Source of the DNA: Cafeteria roenbergensis
Lineage: Eukaryota; Sar; Bigyra; Bicosoecida; Cafeteriaceae
Assembly: GCA_008330645.1 (NCBI GenBank)
Contig: VLTN01000008.1
Coordinates: 62,001 to 126,000, forward strand
Direction: 5' to 3'
DNA length: 64,000 nt
Shown here: positions 9,353 through 18,444 of the stretch, in pieces
Layout of the letters: the number at the start of each line of letters is the position of its first letter
How positions within the stretch are numbered: position 1 is the first letter of the stretch
The notes under the pieces: generated by a model
Database searches by the model: none
Seen by the model: only the letters and a program-made list of their open reading frames with translations
What the model was told of the DNA's origin: nothing
Made by a program: the position numbers and the translations under genes

Positions 9353-12300
9353 ATGATCCTGTCTGCAGGAGTGCCCATCCTGTGAGCCGTGCCAGGCTGC
9401 CCGCCTCCTTCCAGCGCAGCGCCCGCCGAGCTCGGCTTGCGCACCGCAAAAAAAAAACGCTGGCTAGCGATTGCTGGCGCAGACTGCATTTCTGCCCCCC
9501 GCCCCCTTCTCAAGAGCCGCCCCGGCTCGAGGGCCGAGGCAAAGGCTTGCTCGCCGCGTGGCGTCGTGCCCCCCAGCAATCTGGCACTGCTCTCTGCCCC
9601 CGGCTCGCCATCGCCGCAGGGCGGGCATCGACGACCGCGACAGGTCAGGCACGCCGCGCGCGGCCCCTGTGCCGGGCATCCTGTTGTTCCGTCTCCCCTT
9701 TGCGTGCACCACTCCTGGAGCGCGGCGCGCCTTGCGCAAGCTGCTGGAGGGCCCCGAGTGGCACCTGCCCCGCCCGGCTGCCGCGGCGGCCACCTCGCGC
9801 GAGCGGCTGGACATTTCTGTGGTGCTCCACCCAGCGATGCGCAGCTTCGCCACCGCCACTGTCCTTCCGCACGCCAGTGTTGCTGGCGTGCGCGCAAGCA
9901 AGCTGTCCATCCTCGGCGCGGCCATGCCGGTTGCCGAGCCCGTGTGCGGCCTGTTCGCCCTGGGGCAACTGCCCGCGCCCGTTGCCCCTCCCGGCGCGCT
10001 GCCAATCGGGCCCCTGGCGCCCATCGCCCTGCGGTTCGAAGCGTGCCTCGACGCCCCACCCCCGGGGTCTGCCCACCTTGCCTCTGCGGGCCTGCCCCTC
10101 CCCACCGGCCTCCGCCTCGACATCGCGCAGTCGCGCCCCCACGGAGGCTCTGCCGCCTTCGTGAGCACCTGCGCCGGAGCAGCTGGGGCCGCGGTGACGG
10201 CGCACGTCGTCTGCGCGGACGCGGGCGCCGAAGCCTTCGTCCGTGGCCAGGGAGCGGGTGGTCCACGTCCCACTGCCGTCGCGCTGGCCGGCAGAGCCAG
10301 CGACTCAGGACTGGCGGCCGCGGGCAGAGCCCTCAACGCAGCCCTCGACGTATGGGACGGAGCTCCGCTGGCCACACCCCCCGCGGCGGCGTCAGCGGCC
10401 GCGGCGACAGCGCCTCCTCCCGCTCACCCGCGGCACAGCCCCCCCGCCCCGCGCCGCCACCGGGACTCGCCAGGCTCTGCCCTCAGCGCCAGCCGTCGCC
10501 GAGCCTCCCCCGACCGGGTCGCGCCAGCCGCCAGTGCTTCCCCTGCGCCTGCAGCCGACGCTCTCGGTGAAACCTTTAGCCGACGGCCGACCACGGCCGC
10601 CGCCGACGACCGCCACACCCGAGCAGCGACGCCCCCACCGGCCCGCCCACCGGTCGCAGTGAGTGCGTCGGGCCCCATGTCCGCCCCCGCTCCCGCCCGC
10701 GGCGTTGGCGCTGGCGGGGGCAGCCGCGGCCACGGCCGTGGGCGACCTACCTCCCGCTCGCACCGCGCATCGGCCGCTCGCGGGCCGGCGTGGCGCGGCC
10801 CTTCCTCAGTCGAAGCCGCGCCCTCGCCCCCGCCGCCCGCCCGCCAGCGGACGCTGCGAAGCCGCGACCCGGACGACGACAGGCTGGCCACCACGGCGCC
10901 GGCCCAGGGGCACAGTGGGCGGTCCGCCGCCGCCGAGCGCCCCTCGAGGAGGCGCAGATGGGGGGAGGCCGATACAGACGAAGTGGGTCCGACAGAGCCG
11001 CCTCAAGCCGCGCGGAAGGTGGGCCGTCAAAGCCCTTCCAAGGAGCGGCAGGGGAGGCGCGTGGCAGCAGCGCCGGCACCTGCAGCGGCACCGGCACCGG
11101 CACCGGCAGCAGCGCCGGCAGCCACGACACAGGGACTGCCGGCGCCAGATTCAGGCGCAGACTCAGACTCTGACGCAGCGGCCGCGGCCACGGCCGGTGT
11201 CGAGCCAGCGGCCGTGGCGTCCGCCCCTGGCTCGGGGTCGGCGGCGGGCGGCCCTGGCGCGAGCGCGGCTGGCGCCTCAGGCGGCACCGCGGTCGGGGCG
11301 GCTGCCACAGCGGGCGCTTCCCGCGGCCGGCCACGCGGTGGCGGCGGCGGGGGGAGCGGGGCCACGGGCGGCCGGAGCGCCAGCGCGACTGCCGGCCGGA
11401 GGGGCTGGCGGGAGGCCAAGGCCCACGCCGAGGCGGCCGGGGCGGAGGCGGAGGCGCGGCTTGAGGCGGCGAGGCAGGCGGAGGAGCGCGGCAGGGCGGT
11501 GCTGCTGCGGGCCAAGGCGCGCGCCCGGGCGCTGCTCGAGCGGGCGGAGCAGGAGGCGGCGCGGGTGATGGCGGAGGCGGAGGAGGCGGCGGGGCGGGAC
11601 AGGTCGGCGGCGGCGGAGGCGCTGGCGGAGGCGAAGACGGCGCTTGTGGCTGCTCGGCGGCGCGGGGAGCGGTGGGGCCGGCGCGAGGCACGAGCTGAGG
11701 AGGCCGGTACCATTCGGCGCGAGGCGGAGGCGGCGGCTGCGGCCTCGCTTGAGAGCCTGCGGAACGAGGCGGCGGCGGCGGCTGCGGCCGTGGCGGAGCG
11801 GGAGGAAGCGCTGACCGCCCGCGAAACCGCCCTGTCGTCCCGCGAGGAGGCGGTGAAGGAGCGAGAGGAAGCGGCACGAGCTCTGGAGGGCAGAGCCGCG
11901 CGGCGGTCGGCGGAGGCGAGGCGGCAGCACAGGGCGGCGCGCGCGTTGGCCAAGGAGGCGAGCCGACTTCGGCGCAGGGGGCTGGCGGAGGCGCGAAGCG
12001 CGCTGGCTGAGCTGCAGCTGCAGGCTGGGCGGCTCACTCAGGAGGCGGCGGCGGTGGCCGACGCGGCGGCAGTGGCGGGGGGGGCAGCGAAGGGGCGCTG
12101 CCGCGGTGGCGCGGCCTGTCGCGCCGCTGGCCCGGCGTGGGAGGGGGTGCAGACTGCAGGCGGGTCCGGGCCGGGGAGCGGCGACTCGGACGACGACGGC
12201 GGAGGCGGCGGCGGAGGCGGAGGCGGAGGCGGCAGCCAGCGCCGCGAGGCCGCCTGGGCAGTCGGCGGGGGCGGCGACGGCGCCCCTGGCGCGGCAGGTG

Positions 12301-12740
12301 GTGGGGAATGGGGCGAGGACGGGTGGTCTGACGGGTCCGGGATGAGCGAGCAGCGCGGGGGTGGGGTGCGCTCCGCCGCGGACACGCTGCCGCGGACCGC
12401 CGGCGCGGTGGCGGGGGAAGAGGCTGCGGGCGGGGCCGGCTGGGAGCACGGCGGCGCTGGCTTGGCCCTGCAGGCTGCTCTGCGCGCAACTGCCGCGGCG
12501 AGCGGTGACGCTGCGGACAGCGCGGGGAGCGAGGCCGGGTGGGACACGGCGGGGTCTGCTATGGACGCGCAAGCAAAGGGGGGCGAGTCGCTGCGAAGGG
12601 CGCTGTGCATGGAGGGGGCGGTGCCGAGGTCTGGGGACGAATCCGCCGCTGGTGCAAAGGCCGGCGCTTCGTTTGCCGTGCCTGCTCGCCCGCGCACCGC
12701 GGCAGAGGTCTACCGCGCCAAGATCATGGAGCTGCTCCAG

Positions 12741-12781
<41 letters not shown>

Positions 12782-13064
12782 CCAGTTCGGAGGAGAGTGT
12801 GTCGTCGCCCACGCGCAGCGCGGAGCATTGGTGTTTGGGGTCAGCCGAACCCCTGGCTGCGGCTTCGCGGTGACGCCTGAACGGGGACAATGGCACTGCA
12901 CCCACGGCCTTGGAATCAGACTCGGCGCCGCATGTGTGTGTGCAGCCTGTTCCAACGCGGCACCCGAGCGAAGCGGGGAACACCAACAACCTCCTTTAAA
13001 CGCGGCCAGCCACGGCGCCTCGGCCAAGGCCGGCCGCAGAGCTTCCCACAAGAGAAAAGCTTGA
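9353..13064 (+). CDS. Large Ala-rich coiled-coil protein
   Basis: About 1157 aa. Exon 2 (9620-13064) is a long open frame. Exon 1 (9353-9381) is proposed because its ATG, GTGAGC donor and the CGCAG acceptor at 9615-9619 fit in phase; otherwise the first ATG is 9837. The N-terminal ~220 residues look folded (GILLFRLPFAC, ALRKLLEGPEWHLP, LDISVVLHPAM, GLRLDIAQSRP). A disordered Pro/Arg/Ala stretch follows. Next come about 220 residues of Ala/Glu/Arg heptads (roughly 11430-12070) that should form a long coiled coil, then Gly/Asp-rich linkers. Near the C-terminus, TAAEVYRAKIMELLQP precedes a poly-Ala run encoded by a CAG tract at about 12742-12781. No family is recognised. A cytoskeletal or scaffold role would be a guess. 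Confidence 0.6.
12742..12781. repeat. CAG triplet tract coding poly-Ala
   Basis: About 13 CAG units, read as GCA in the coiled-coil gene to give a run of about 13 Ala. Confidence 0.9.
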
Positions 13065-13081
13065 GCACGGACGCACAATCC

Positions 13082-13510
13082 CTACCCTCCCAACAACCTC
13101 AGTGCAACGAACTCGTGCTCCACCGTCGAGTCAGGTCGGTACGACAGCTCGGCCGCCCGCGCCCGCAGTCCAGGCGCGGTCCAGCTCCGCATGTTGCCAT
13201 GTTTCGACCGGATGGTGGACTCGGGAACCCCTTTGGCCTCGCATATGGACGGCCAAGAGAAATGTGCTGAACTTTCGACCAACTCTGCGAGGTATTCCCC
13301 GACTGCTTGGAGCTTCTTCCTCCCCCACCCACCGTGCGCAATGTGCTTCTTGGTTCTGGGCAAGGACCGTCGCCGATCCGCTGCCTTGGTGGCGAGCATG
13401 GGCCCGTCAAAGTCGGCGGTTTGCATTCTGCAACCATTTGGTGCTCTGCAACCGGATGGTTCGCCCCCCGGCTCTGGCGCACTTGCGGTCTTCTGGCACC
13501 GTAAGGGCAT
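13082..13510 (-). CDS. Small ORF with helix-turn-helix-like segment
   Basis: 142-aa frame with an ATG at 13510, in a ~620-bp gap between two plus-strand genes. The middle reads YLAELVESSAHFSWPSICEA, then KGVPESTIRSKHG. The pattern 'xxICxxKGVPESTIRS' resembles the recognition helix of HTH_Psq/CENP-B-like DNA-binding domains found in transposases and their relatives. Local composition is less extreme in GC than in flanking genes. There is no catalytic domain beside it. It could be a small host gene, a remnant of a DNA transposon or a chance frame. Confidence 0.35.
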   Translation of the reverse strand: MPLRCQKTASAPEPGGEPSGCRAPNGCRMQTADFDGPMLATKAADRRRSLPRTKKHIAHGGWGRKKLQAVGEYLAELVESSAHFSWPSICEAKGVPESTIRSKHGNMRSWTAPGLRARAAELSYRPDSTVEHEFVALRLLGG

Positions 13511-13684
13511 CTCCGGACGCCGCCAGCGTGTAATTCACTTGCTTGAACGGTGCTACACTTGCTCGGCCCGGGCAGGCGCGGGCGGCTTCGGCCCGAGGAA
13601 GCGGTGCCCGCTTGCTGCAACCCTGACGCTGCTTGCTGGGGTTCGAGGGACTAGCATGGACGCGCCCAAGGGTGAGCCGCTGCC

Positions 13685-15916
13685 ATGTCCTTCGAACCGA
13701 AACCGCCAACAACCACGGGCGTCTGCGAGCGCGCCCGCGGGGACTGCGGACACCGAACACCGAACGTTGCTCTGACTGGCGCGCGCTGCACACCATGCCG
13801 ACGCCCCGCCGGGCCACTTTGGGCCTTGGCAGGTGCCCGCGCCGCTGCGAGCTGCTCTAGGGACGCCCCGTCCGCGGGCCTCGCCGCCTGTGCTCGCGTG
13901 CGGCGCGTCCACCCGCCCAATAGAGTGTCGCTGCTTTCCAACTCCGCGCCGCGCGCAGGCCCCCTCGCGGGAGATGCCGCGACGGCCGCTGACGTTATCC
14001 GCGAGCTTGTCCGCCGGAGCGGGAGCCCGGGGCTGGAAGCGGCCGTCGAGGGCGTTCCGGACGAGCAGGTGGAGCAAACCGTCGCATGGTCGCTTGACGG
14101 TGTCGACCGCGAGGCTCTTCTTCGTGCAGGAGCGGAGGAGGTGCTGCGGGGGCGCGCGCCCGAGCTGCTTCGGGCCGTGCGAACGGCAGTGGACGAGTGG
14201 GAGGTAGCGATGCTCTGCAGCACGGCAAGCGAGCTCTATTTGGATGCTTGCCTCGAGTCGCTGGATATGGCGGGGCAGTGCCTCGGCAACGCAGGGGCCG
14301 TCGTGCTGGCCGGTGCACTCTCAGTGAGCGACAGCGTCACGGAGCTGTGCGTCTACGGAACCATGATCGGGGTCGAGGGCGCGGAGGCGTTTGGAGAGGC
14401 GCTCAAGCGTAACACATCCCTCACGACGCTCAGGATTGGTCAAAACCCGCTGGGGCCCGAGGGCGCCGCCGCTCTGGGGCAGGCGCTCCTGGCCAACTCA
14501 ACGCTGACTGAGTTGTATCTTCTCTCCTCGTCGATCGGCGCCGGCGGGGCTGCCGCGGTGGGGCAGGCACTCCAGGGAAACACCACCCTGATTGTCCTCG
14601 ATCTTGTGTGCAATGCGATCGGAGACAAAGGGGCGGCTGCGTTGGTGGGTGGGCTCCGGGCCAACTCAACCCTAGCAGCTTTGTTTCTCGACGAGAACGG
14701 CATTGGTGACGAGGGCGCGGCGGCTCTGGGCCAGGCTCTGGGGAAAAACGCGGGCCTGACGTGTTTGTCTCTGGCCAACAATTCGCTCGGAGATGCAGGC
14801 GCCGCGTGGCTGGCGGACGGTCTCAAGAGCAACACTGCTTTGGAGTCCCTGCTCCTGCATGAGACGGGGATTCGAATGGCGGGCGCTGCATCGCTGGCGG
14901 ACGCCTTGCGGACGAATGCCTCGCTCTTGAAGCTTGACGTGGGCCAATGCTGCATTGGAGACGAGGGCGCGGCGGCGCTGGGAGCGGCGCTCGCGTCCAA
15001 CAGCTCACTCACAGAGCTGGACTGGCGGACCACTCTCGCCAGCTCTTCCGGTGCAGCGGCACTGGCAGCGGGGCTGGCGGCGCATGAAGCCTTGACGAAG
15101 CTCGTCCTATCTGGCAACGAAATCGGCAAGGAAGGTGCGTCCGCGCTGGCAAGGGCGCTTAGGGCCAACCGCACTGTGACTGAGCTCAGTCTCGTGGCCT
15201 GCGGCATCGGGTGCTCGAGCGCAGCCGCTCTTGCCTCTGGGCTGGCGGCGAGCGAATCCTTGTCAGTGCTCAAGTTGGGCAGGAACTTGGTGGGAGACGA
15301 GGGCGCCGCCGCGCTTGCCCTTGTGCTTCGGACAAACAGCAGCCTGACCAGCCTGCACCTCGGGCACAACCGCATCGGGGACGAGGGCGCCGCCGCGCTT
15401 GCCCTTGTGCTTCGGACAAACAGCAGCCTGACCAGCCTGCACCTCGAGCACAACCGCATCGGGGACGCCGGGGCCGTGGCTCTGGGCGGGGCGCTCAAGC
15501 CCAACGCTGGACTGACGAGACTGTCCTTGGATCGCAACCGCATTGGCGACGACGGAGCGGCGGCCCTCGCGGGAGGGCTGCGGTCTAACGCGACTCTCTC
15601 GCGCCTGGATATGTCCAATAATCGCATTGGGGAGGCCGGCGCTGCCGCCTTTCACGCCTCCCTTGCGGCCAGTCGCGTCCTGACCGAGCTCTACTTAAGC
15701 GGCAACCCCGGGGCGCCGTCGAGATCGCGTGTCGCCATTGCTGTGCGCAAACTCATGGACCGCAATGCCGATCGGGCCGCCAATTGGGACGCGCGGCGCC
15801 TGCTGGTGCTTTCCCGCTGTGCCAGCGAGAGGGCAAGGGCCCGCGCTCGGTCATGGGCTGCAGCTGTGGGCGACGAGGCAAGCTACGCGCCACCACCACT
15901 ATCGCCACGAGGATAG
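13685..15916 (+). CDS. RNI-type leucine-rich-repeat protein
   Basis: 743 aa. Residues about 185-690 are tandem 28-residue LRRs of the ribonuclease-inhibitor type, with the consensus NxIGDEGAAALAxxLxxNxS followed by LTxLxL. About 18 repeats form a curved solenoid for protein binding. The N-terminal ~180 residues are helical and unassigned; VIRELVRRSGSPGLEAAVEG and ALLRAGAEEVL suggest small helical repeats. The tail after the solenoid is basic. No NACHT, kinase or membrane segment is seen, so this is a free LRR protein. Two adjacent repeats (15295-15378 and 15379-15462) are almost identical as DNA, showing a recent 84-bp duplication. The first ~80 residues are low in signal, and the true start may lie further in. 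Confidence 0.8.
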   Translation: MSFEPKPPTTTGVCERARGDCGHRTPNVALTGARCTPCRRPAGPLWALAGARAAASCSRDAPSAGLAACARVRRVHPPNRVSLLSNSAPRAGPLAGDAATAADVIRELVRRSGSPGLEAAVEGVPDEQVEQTVAWSLDGVDREALLRAGAEEVLRGRAPELLRAVRTAVDEWEVAMLCSTASELYLDACLESLDMAGQCLGNAGAVVLAGALSVSDSVTELCVYGTMIGVEGAEAFGEALKRNTSLTTLRIGQNPLGPEGAAALGQALLANSTLTELYLLSSSIGAGGAAAVGQALQGNTTLIVLDLVCNAIGDKGAAALVGGLRANSTLAALFLDENGIGDEGAAALGQALGKNAGLTCLSLANNSLGDAGAAWLADGLKSNTALESLLLHETGIRMAGAASLADALRTNASLLKLDVGQCCIGDEGAAALGAALASNSSLTELDWRTTLASSSGAAALAAGLAAHEALTKLVLSGNEIGKEGASALARALRANRTVTELSLVACGIGCSSAAALASGLAASESLSVLKLGRNLVGDEGAAALALVLRTNSSLTSLHLGHNRIGDEGAAALALVLRTNSSLTSLHLEHNRIGDAGAVALGGALKPNAGLTRLSLDRNRIGDDGAAALAGGLRSNATLSRLDMSNNRIGEAGAAAFHASLAASRVLTELYLSGNPGAPSRSRVAIAVRKLMDRNADRAANWDARRLLVLSRCASERARARARSWAAAVGDEASYAPPPLSPRG
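15295..15462 (+). repeat. 84-bp tandem duplication inside LRR gene
   Basis: Two consecutive 84-bp units, each one LRR repeat. The only difference I found over the compared stretch makes HLGHNRIG into HLEHNRIG. The neighbouring repeats are much more diverged. Confidence 0.85.
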
Positions 15917-15949
15917 TCTGCGTGAGTGGAGAGTGTGCGCTCTCGTTTC

Positions 15950-17060
15950 CCCGTGTCTTCTGGACATTGTTTCTTGATGAGCATCGTGGACCGGGGGTTC
16001 ATCGTTGGTGGGGGCCGAAAAACTCACATCGCCATGCCACACACTCGATTCACAGACTCACCAATCACCAATCCAGCAATTCCATCGCCAATCAATCACC
16101 AACCACACGAAACCTGCAATCCCAAGTCCCAAGCCCCAGATCCCTCCCATCACGCTGCCTCAAGTCGCCACTCAGCCGTCCCTGCTCACCGCATGCGCTC
16201 CACCTGCTGTCGTAGGTACTGCGTCTGCCCGATCAGCTGGGTCGCCAGTCCCTTGGCGATGACCTCGTTCAGCCTCGACAGCCAGCGAAAGGCCCAGCGC
16301 GCACGCTCCCTCGGCGGTCGCCGAAGGCCGTGTCCGCCACCTTCTTGAGGAAGGCGAAGGCCGCCGGTCCCATGCGTCCCGTGGTCGTGACGACGAAGGG
16401 CACAATGGAGCTCATGCTGTCCTTCGTAGCTGAGCTCTTCTTGTACTCCCCCATCTTGTCATTCTCACGGCGCTCGAGAAAGGCGTCCATGCTCTGCAGG
16501 CCCTGCGTCACGTAGGACTTGCTCACCGCCGAGGTGATCTGCACGTCGACGAGACGGGTGGTCTCGAAGTCGACGTGCACCCGCAGGTCCGGTCGCTTGC
16601 GCGCGGCCTCGCTAGACCCCGGCTGGGACCCGAAGCGCGTCTGCCCGTCCTGCCAGCTGGAGGGCTCCACCACCGACTGCAGCCCCGCCGAGCGCACCGC
16701 CGCGTGCAGGACGTCGCGGACGTCGTTGTGCGTCCGGATGGTGGAGCCCTTGCCGCAGCGGCAGCGCGCCAGGTGATGCGCCACACCGGAGACCCCGCCG
16801 ATGTGCACGGTGCCTCTCGCCACGGTGCCCTGCTGCACGCACGCGCAGTTGATCGACACGCCTTCCGGCACCACGTGGTCGGCCTCGGAGGCTGCTATGC
16901 GGTGGCGGCTGACCACCGCGAACTGCTCGTCCGTGAGCCTGCGGGTCCCATCATCGTGTTGCGGAGCCAGTAGTGCGTTCCCGGCGCCATTTGCAGCTGG
17001 CACAGCGGCGGCAGTTGCTCTGCAACCCAAGAGCGCAAGCCAAGCCGCACTGCGTGCCGC
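15950..17060 (-). mobile_element. Degenerate 3' part of a LINE with endonuclease-like C-terminus
   Basis: The minus-strand reading shows the C-terminal part of a non-LTR retrotransposon ORF. In order: RRLTDEQFAVVSRHRIA, a Cys/His cluster (NCACV ... GVAHHLARCRCG), RTHNDVRDVLHAAVRSAG, then RPDLRVHVDFETTRLVDVQI with the PD...D.Q pattern of a restriction-like nuclease fold, and SSIVPFVVTTTGRMGPAA. The frame breaks at about 16310-16325 by a one-base shift. The next frame gives RLNEVIAKGLATQLIG and QYLRQQVERMR with a stop at 16188-16186. A second shift lies near 16940-16960, and upstream residues LRSWVAEQLPPLCQLQMAPG continue toward about 17050. Downstream, 15950-16185 is AT-richer, with repeated GATTGG/TTGGTGATT motifs that resemble a 3' tail. 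It is 5'-truncated, without reverse transcriptase, and dead. Its ends are approximate and I saw no target-site duplication. Confidence 0.72.
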
Positions 17061-17090
17061 GCACACCGCGAGCTGGGCGCGACCGCCGTC

Positions 17091-17432
17091 ATGGCGGCTG
17101 CTGCACGATCCGCGGCGCCAGCTGGGCGTGCTGAAGCGGCGGCCAAGCTCATTACCTTGGCGTTCACCGTCACGGGGCGAGTGCAGGGCGTGTTCTTCCG
17201 CAAGCACACGACCGCCAAGGCAACCGAGCTGGGCCTTGGGGGCTGGGTCATGAATGCCAAGGACGGGTCTGTAGTTGGGGAAATCCAGGGCCACGCAGCG
17301 CCCGTCGAGTCGATGAGAGCTTGGCTGCGCACGACGGGCAGCCCTCGCTGCTCCATCTCCGGGGCCAAGTTTACGACGATTGCGCCTGACAAAGCCCATG
17401 CGTATGGAGGCAAGTTTGAAACCCGCAGGTAA
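17091..17432 (+). CDS. Acylphosphatase
   Basis: 113-aa single-exon enzyme of the AcyP family, which hydrolyses acyl phosphates such as 1,3-bisphosphoglycerate (family knowledge). The signature GRVQGVFFRKHT carries the substrate-binding Arg37, and GLGGWVMN carries the catalytic Asn55. GSVVGEIQG, MRAWL and the final Tyr/Phe strand (AYGGKFETRR) complete the ferredoxin-like fold. The ~20-residue Ala/Arg-rich N-terminal extension could be a weak organelle signal or a late start. The LINE remnant ends close to the start codon, so the promoter must be short or partly element-derived. Confidence 0.92.
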   Translation: MAAAARSAAPAGRAEAAAKLITLAFTVTGRVQGVFFRKHTTAKATELGLGGWVMNAKDGSVVGEIQGHAAPVESMRAWLRTTGSPRCSISGAKFTTIAPDKAHAYGGKFETRR

Positions 17433-18444
17433 ACGGAGCTTTGGGCGTGCTGTTGGCAGGCAGCCCCAAGTGCCGCAGCGCGGGCCGCATGTGTGCCCCC
17501 CCGCCTGGGAGCCGCGACAAAATTCCAGCCAGTTGCGCACCCGCTTTGCCTTCCATCGCGAAGCAATCACGTCAAAATGTTGAGACTCGCAGCGACGTGT
17601 GCCGCCAGTTCAGCCGCGAGCGCCCTGCTGGAGAACCTTTCCTGACTTGCTTGAATGCCCGAAGATGCGGCTGTCCAATCTGTCAAGGTTGCTGCTCGTC
17701 ACGGTGCCAAATCCCAAAAGTTTCATTTTGCTGAATTTTGCCATCTCATGCTTCTCGGCCTCCTCCGGTCTGTCCAACCAGCGACCAAGTCTTCTCAAGC
17801 CACTGTGCTCATATTTGCCCGTGGGAGGTGAAAGACGTCATCAGGCCAACACGACTCTCAAACTGCGTGGAGAGCTGCAAATCCACGAGTTGGCTGCACT
17901 TTGCGAGTGCTCACGCCGTGGCTCCGCTTAGGCGACAGCCACCGCTTCAGTTGTGTGATGGGTGCGTGTGTGTGTGCGCGCGTTGCCGACAGGATGCACG
18001 TGTCTCGCTGCTGGAGCCTGGCCTCCAAGCGCTGGCAGCGGTTCGCGGTTTCGAGTTTGTGTTTGACAAGGTCGTTCGAACTCCCGGATTTGGCTGCATG
18101 GTTTCGATGCAGCAACGCGGCAGGTTCAGAACGACGTGGCAGGTCCAGCGCTGTGGCGGCACTTGGGCCTTGGGTGCGCCTGCTGGGCCGTCCCGTGCTT
18201 TTCAGAGGCGGAAGCGCCGCCGTTGCAAAGGGCCCCGCGCGGCAGCAGACTGCGGGACCACAGGAGACTCGGAGTCACGAAGCATGAACCCCTTTTGTTG
18301 CGTCATGCCGTTGAGTCTGGCTGGTGAGCGAGGCGTGCCAGCGTTCTGGCAGAAGCCGCCCGGGGCAAGTTGCAGTTGGGTCCCTGCCGGCAGGCTGCGC
18401 CCGGGCGAGCACTTGTGCACGGCCCAGGGGAGGGCGCAGCGCGG
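17433..18444. other. Gene-free interval
   Basis: About 1.0 kb, lower in GC than its surroundings. Frames here are short or uneven in composition. I recognise no gene, RNA or repeat. Confidence 0.4.

Noticed and set aside
17091-17570. Upstream extension of the minus-strand LINE frame across the acylphosphatase
   Set aside because: Residues in this part show no LINE similarity and lie opposite a clear acylphosphatase; the frame is open by chance.
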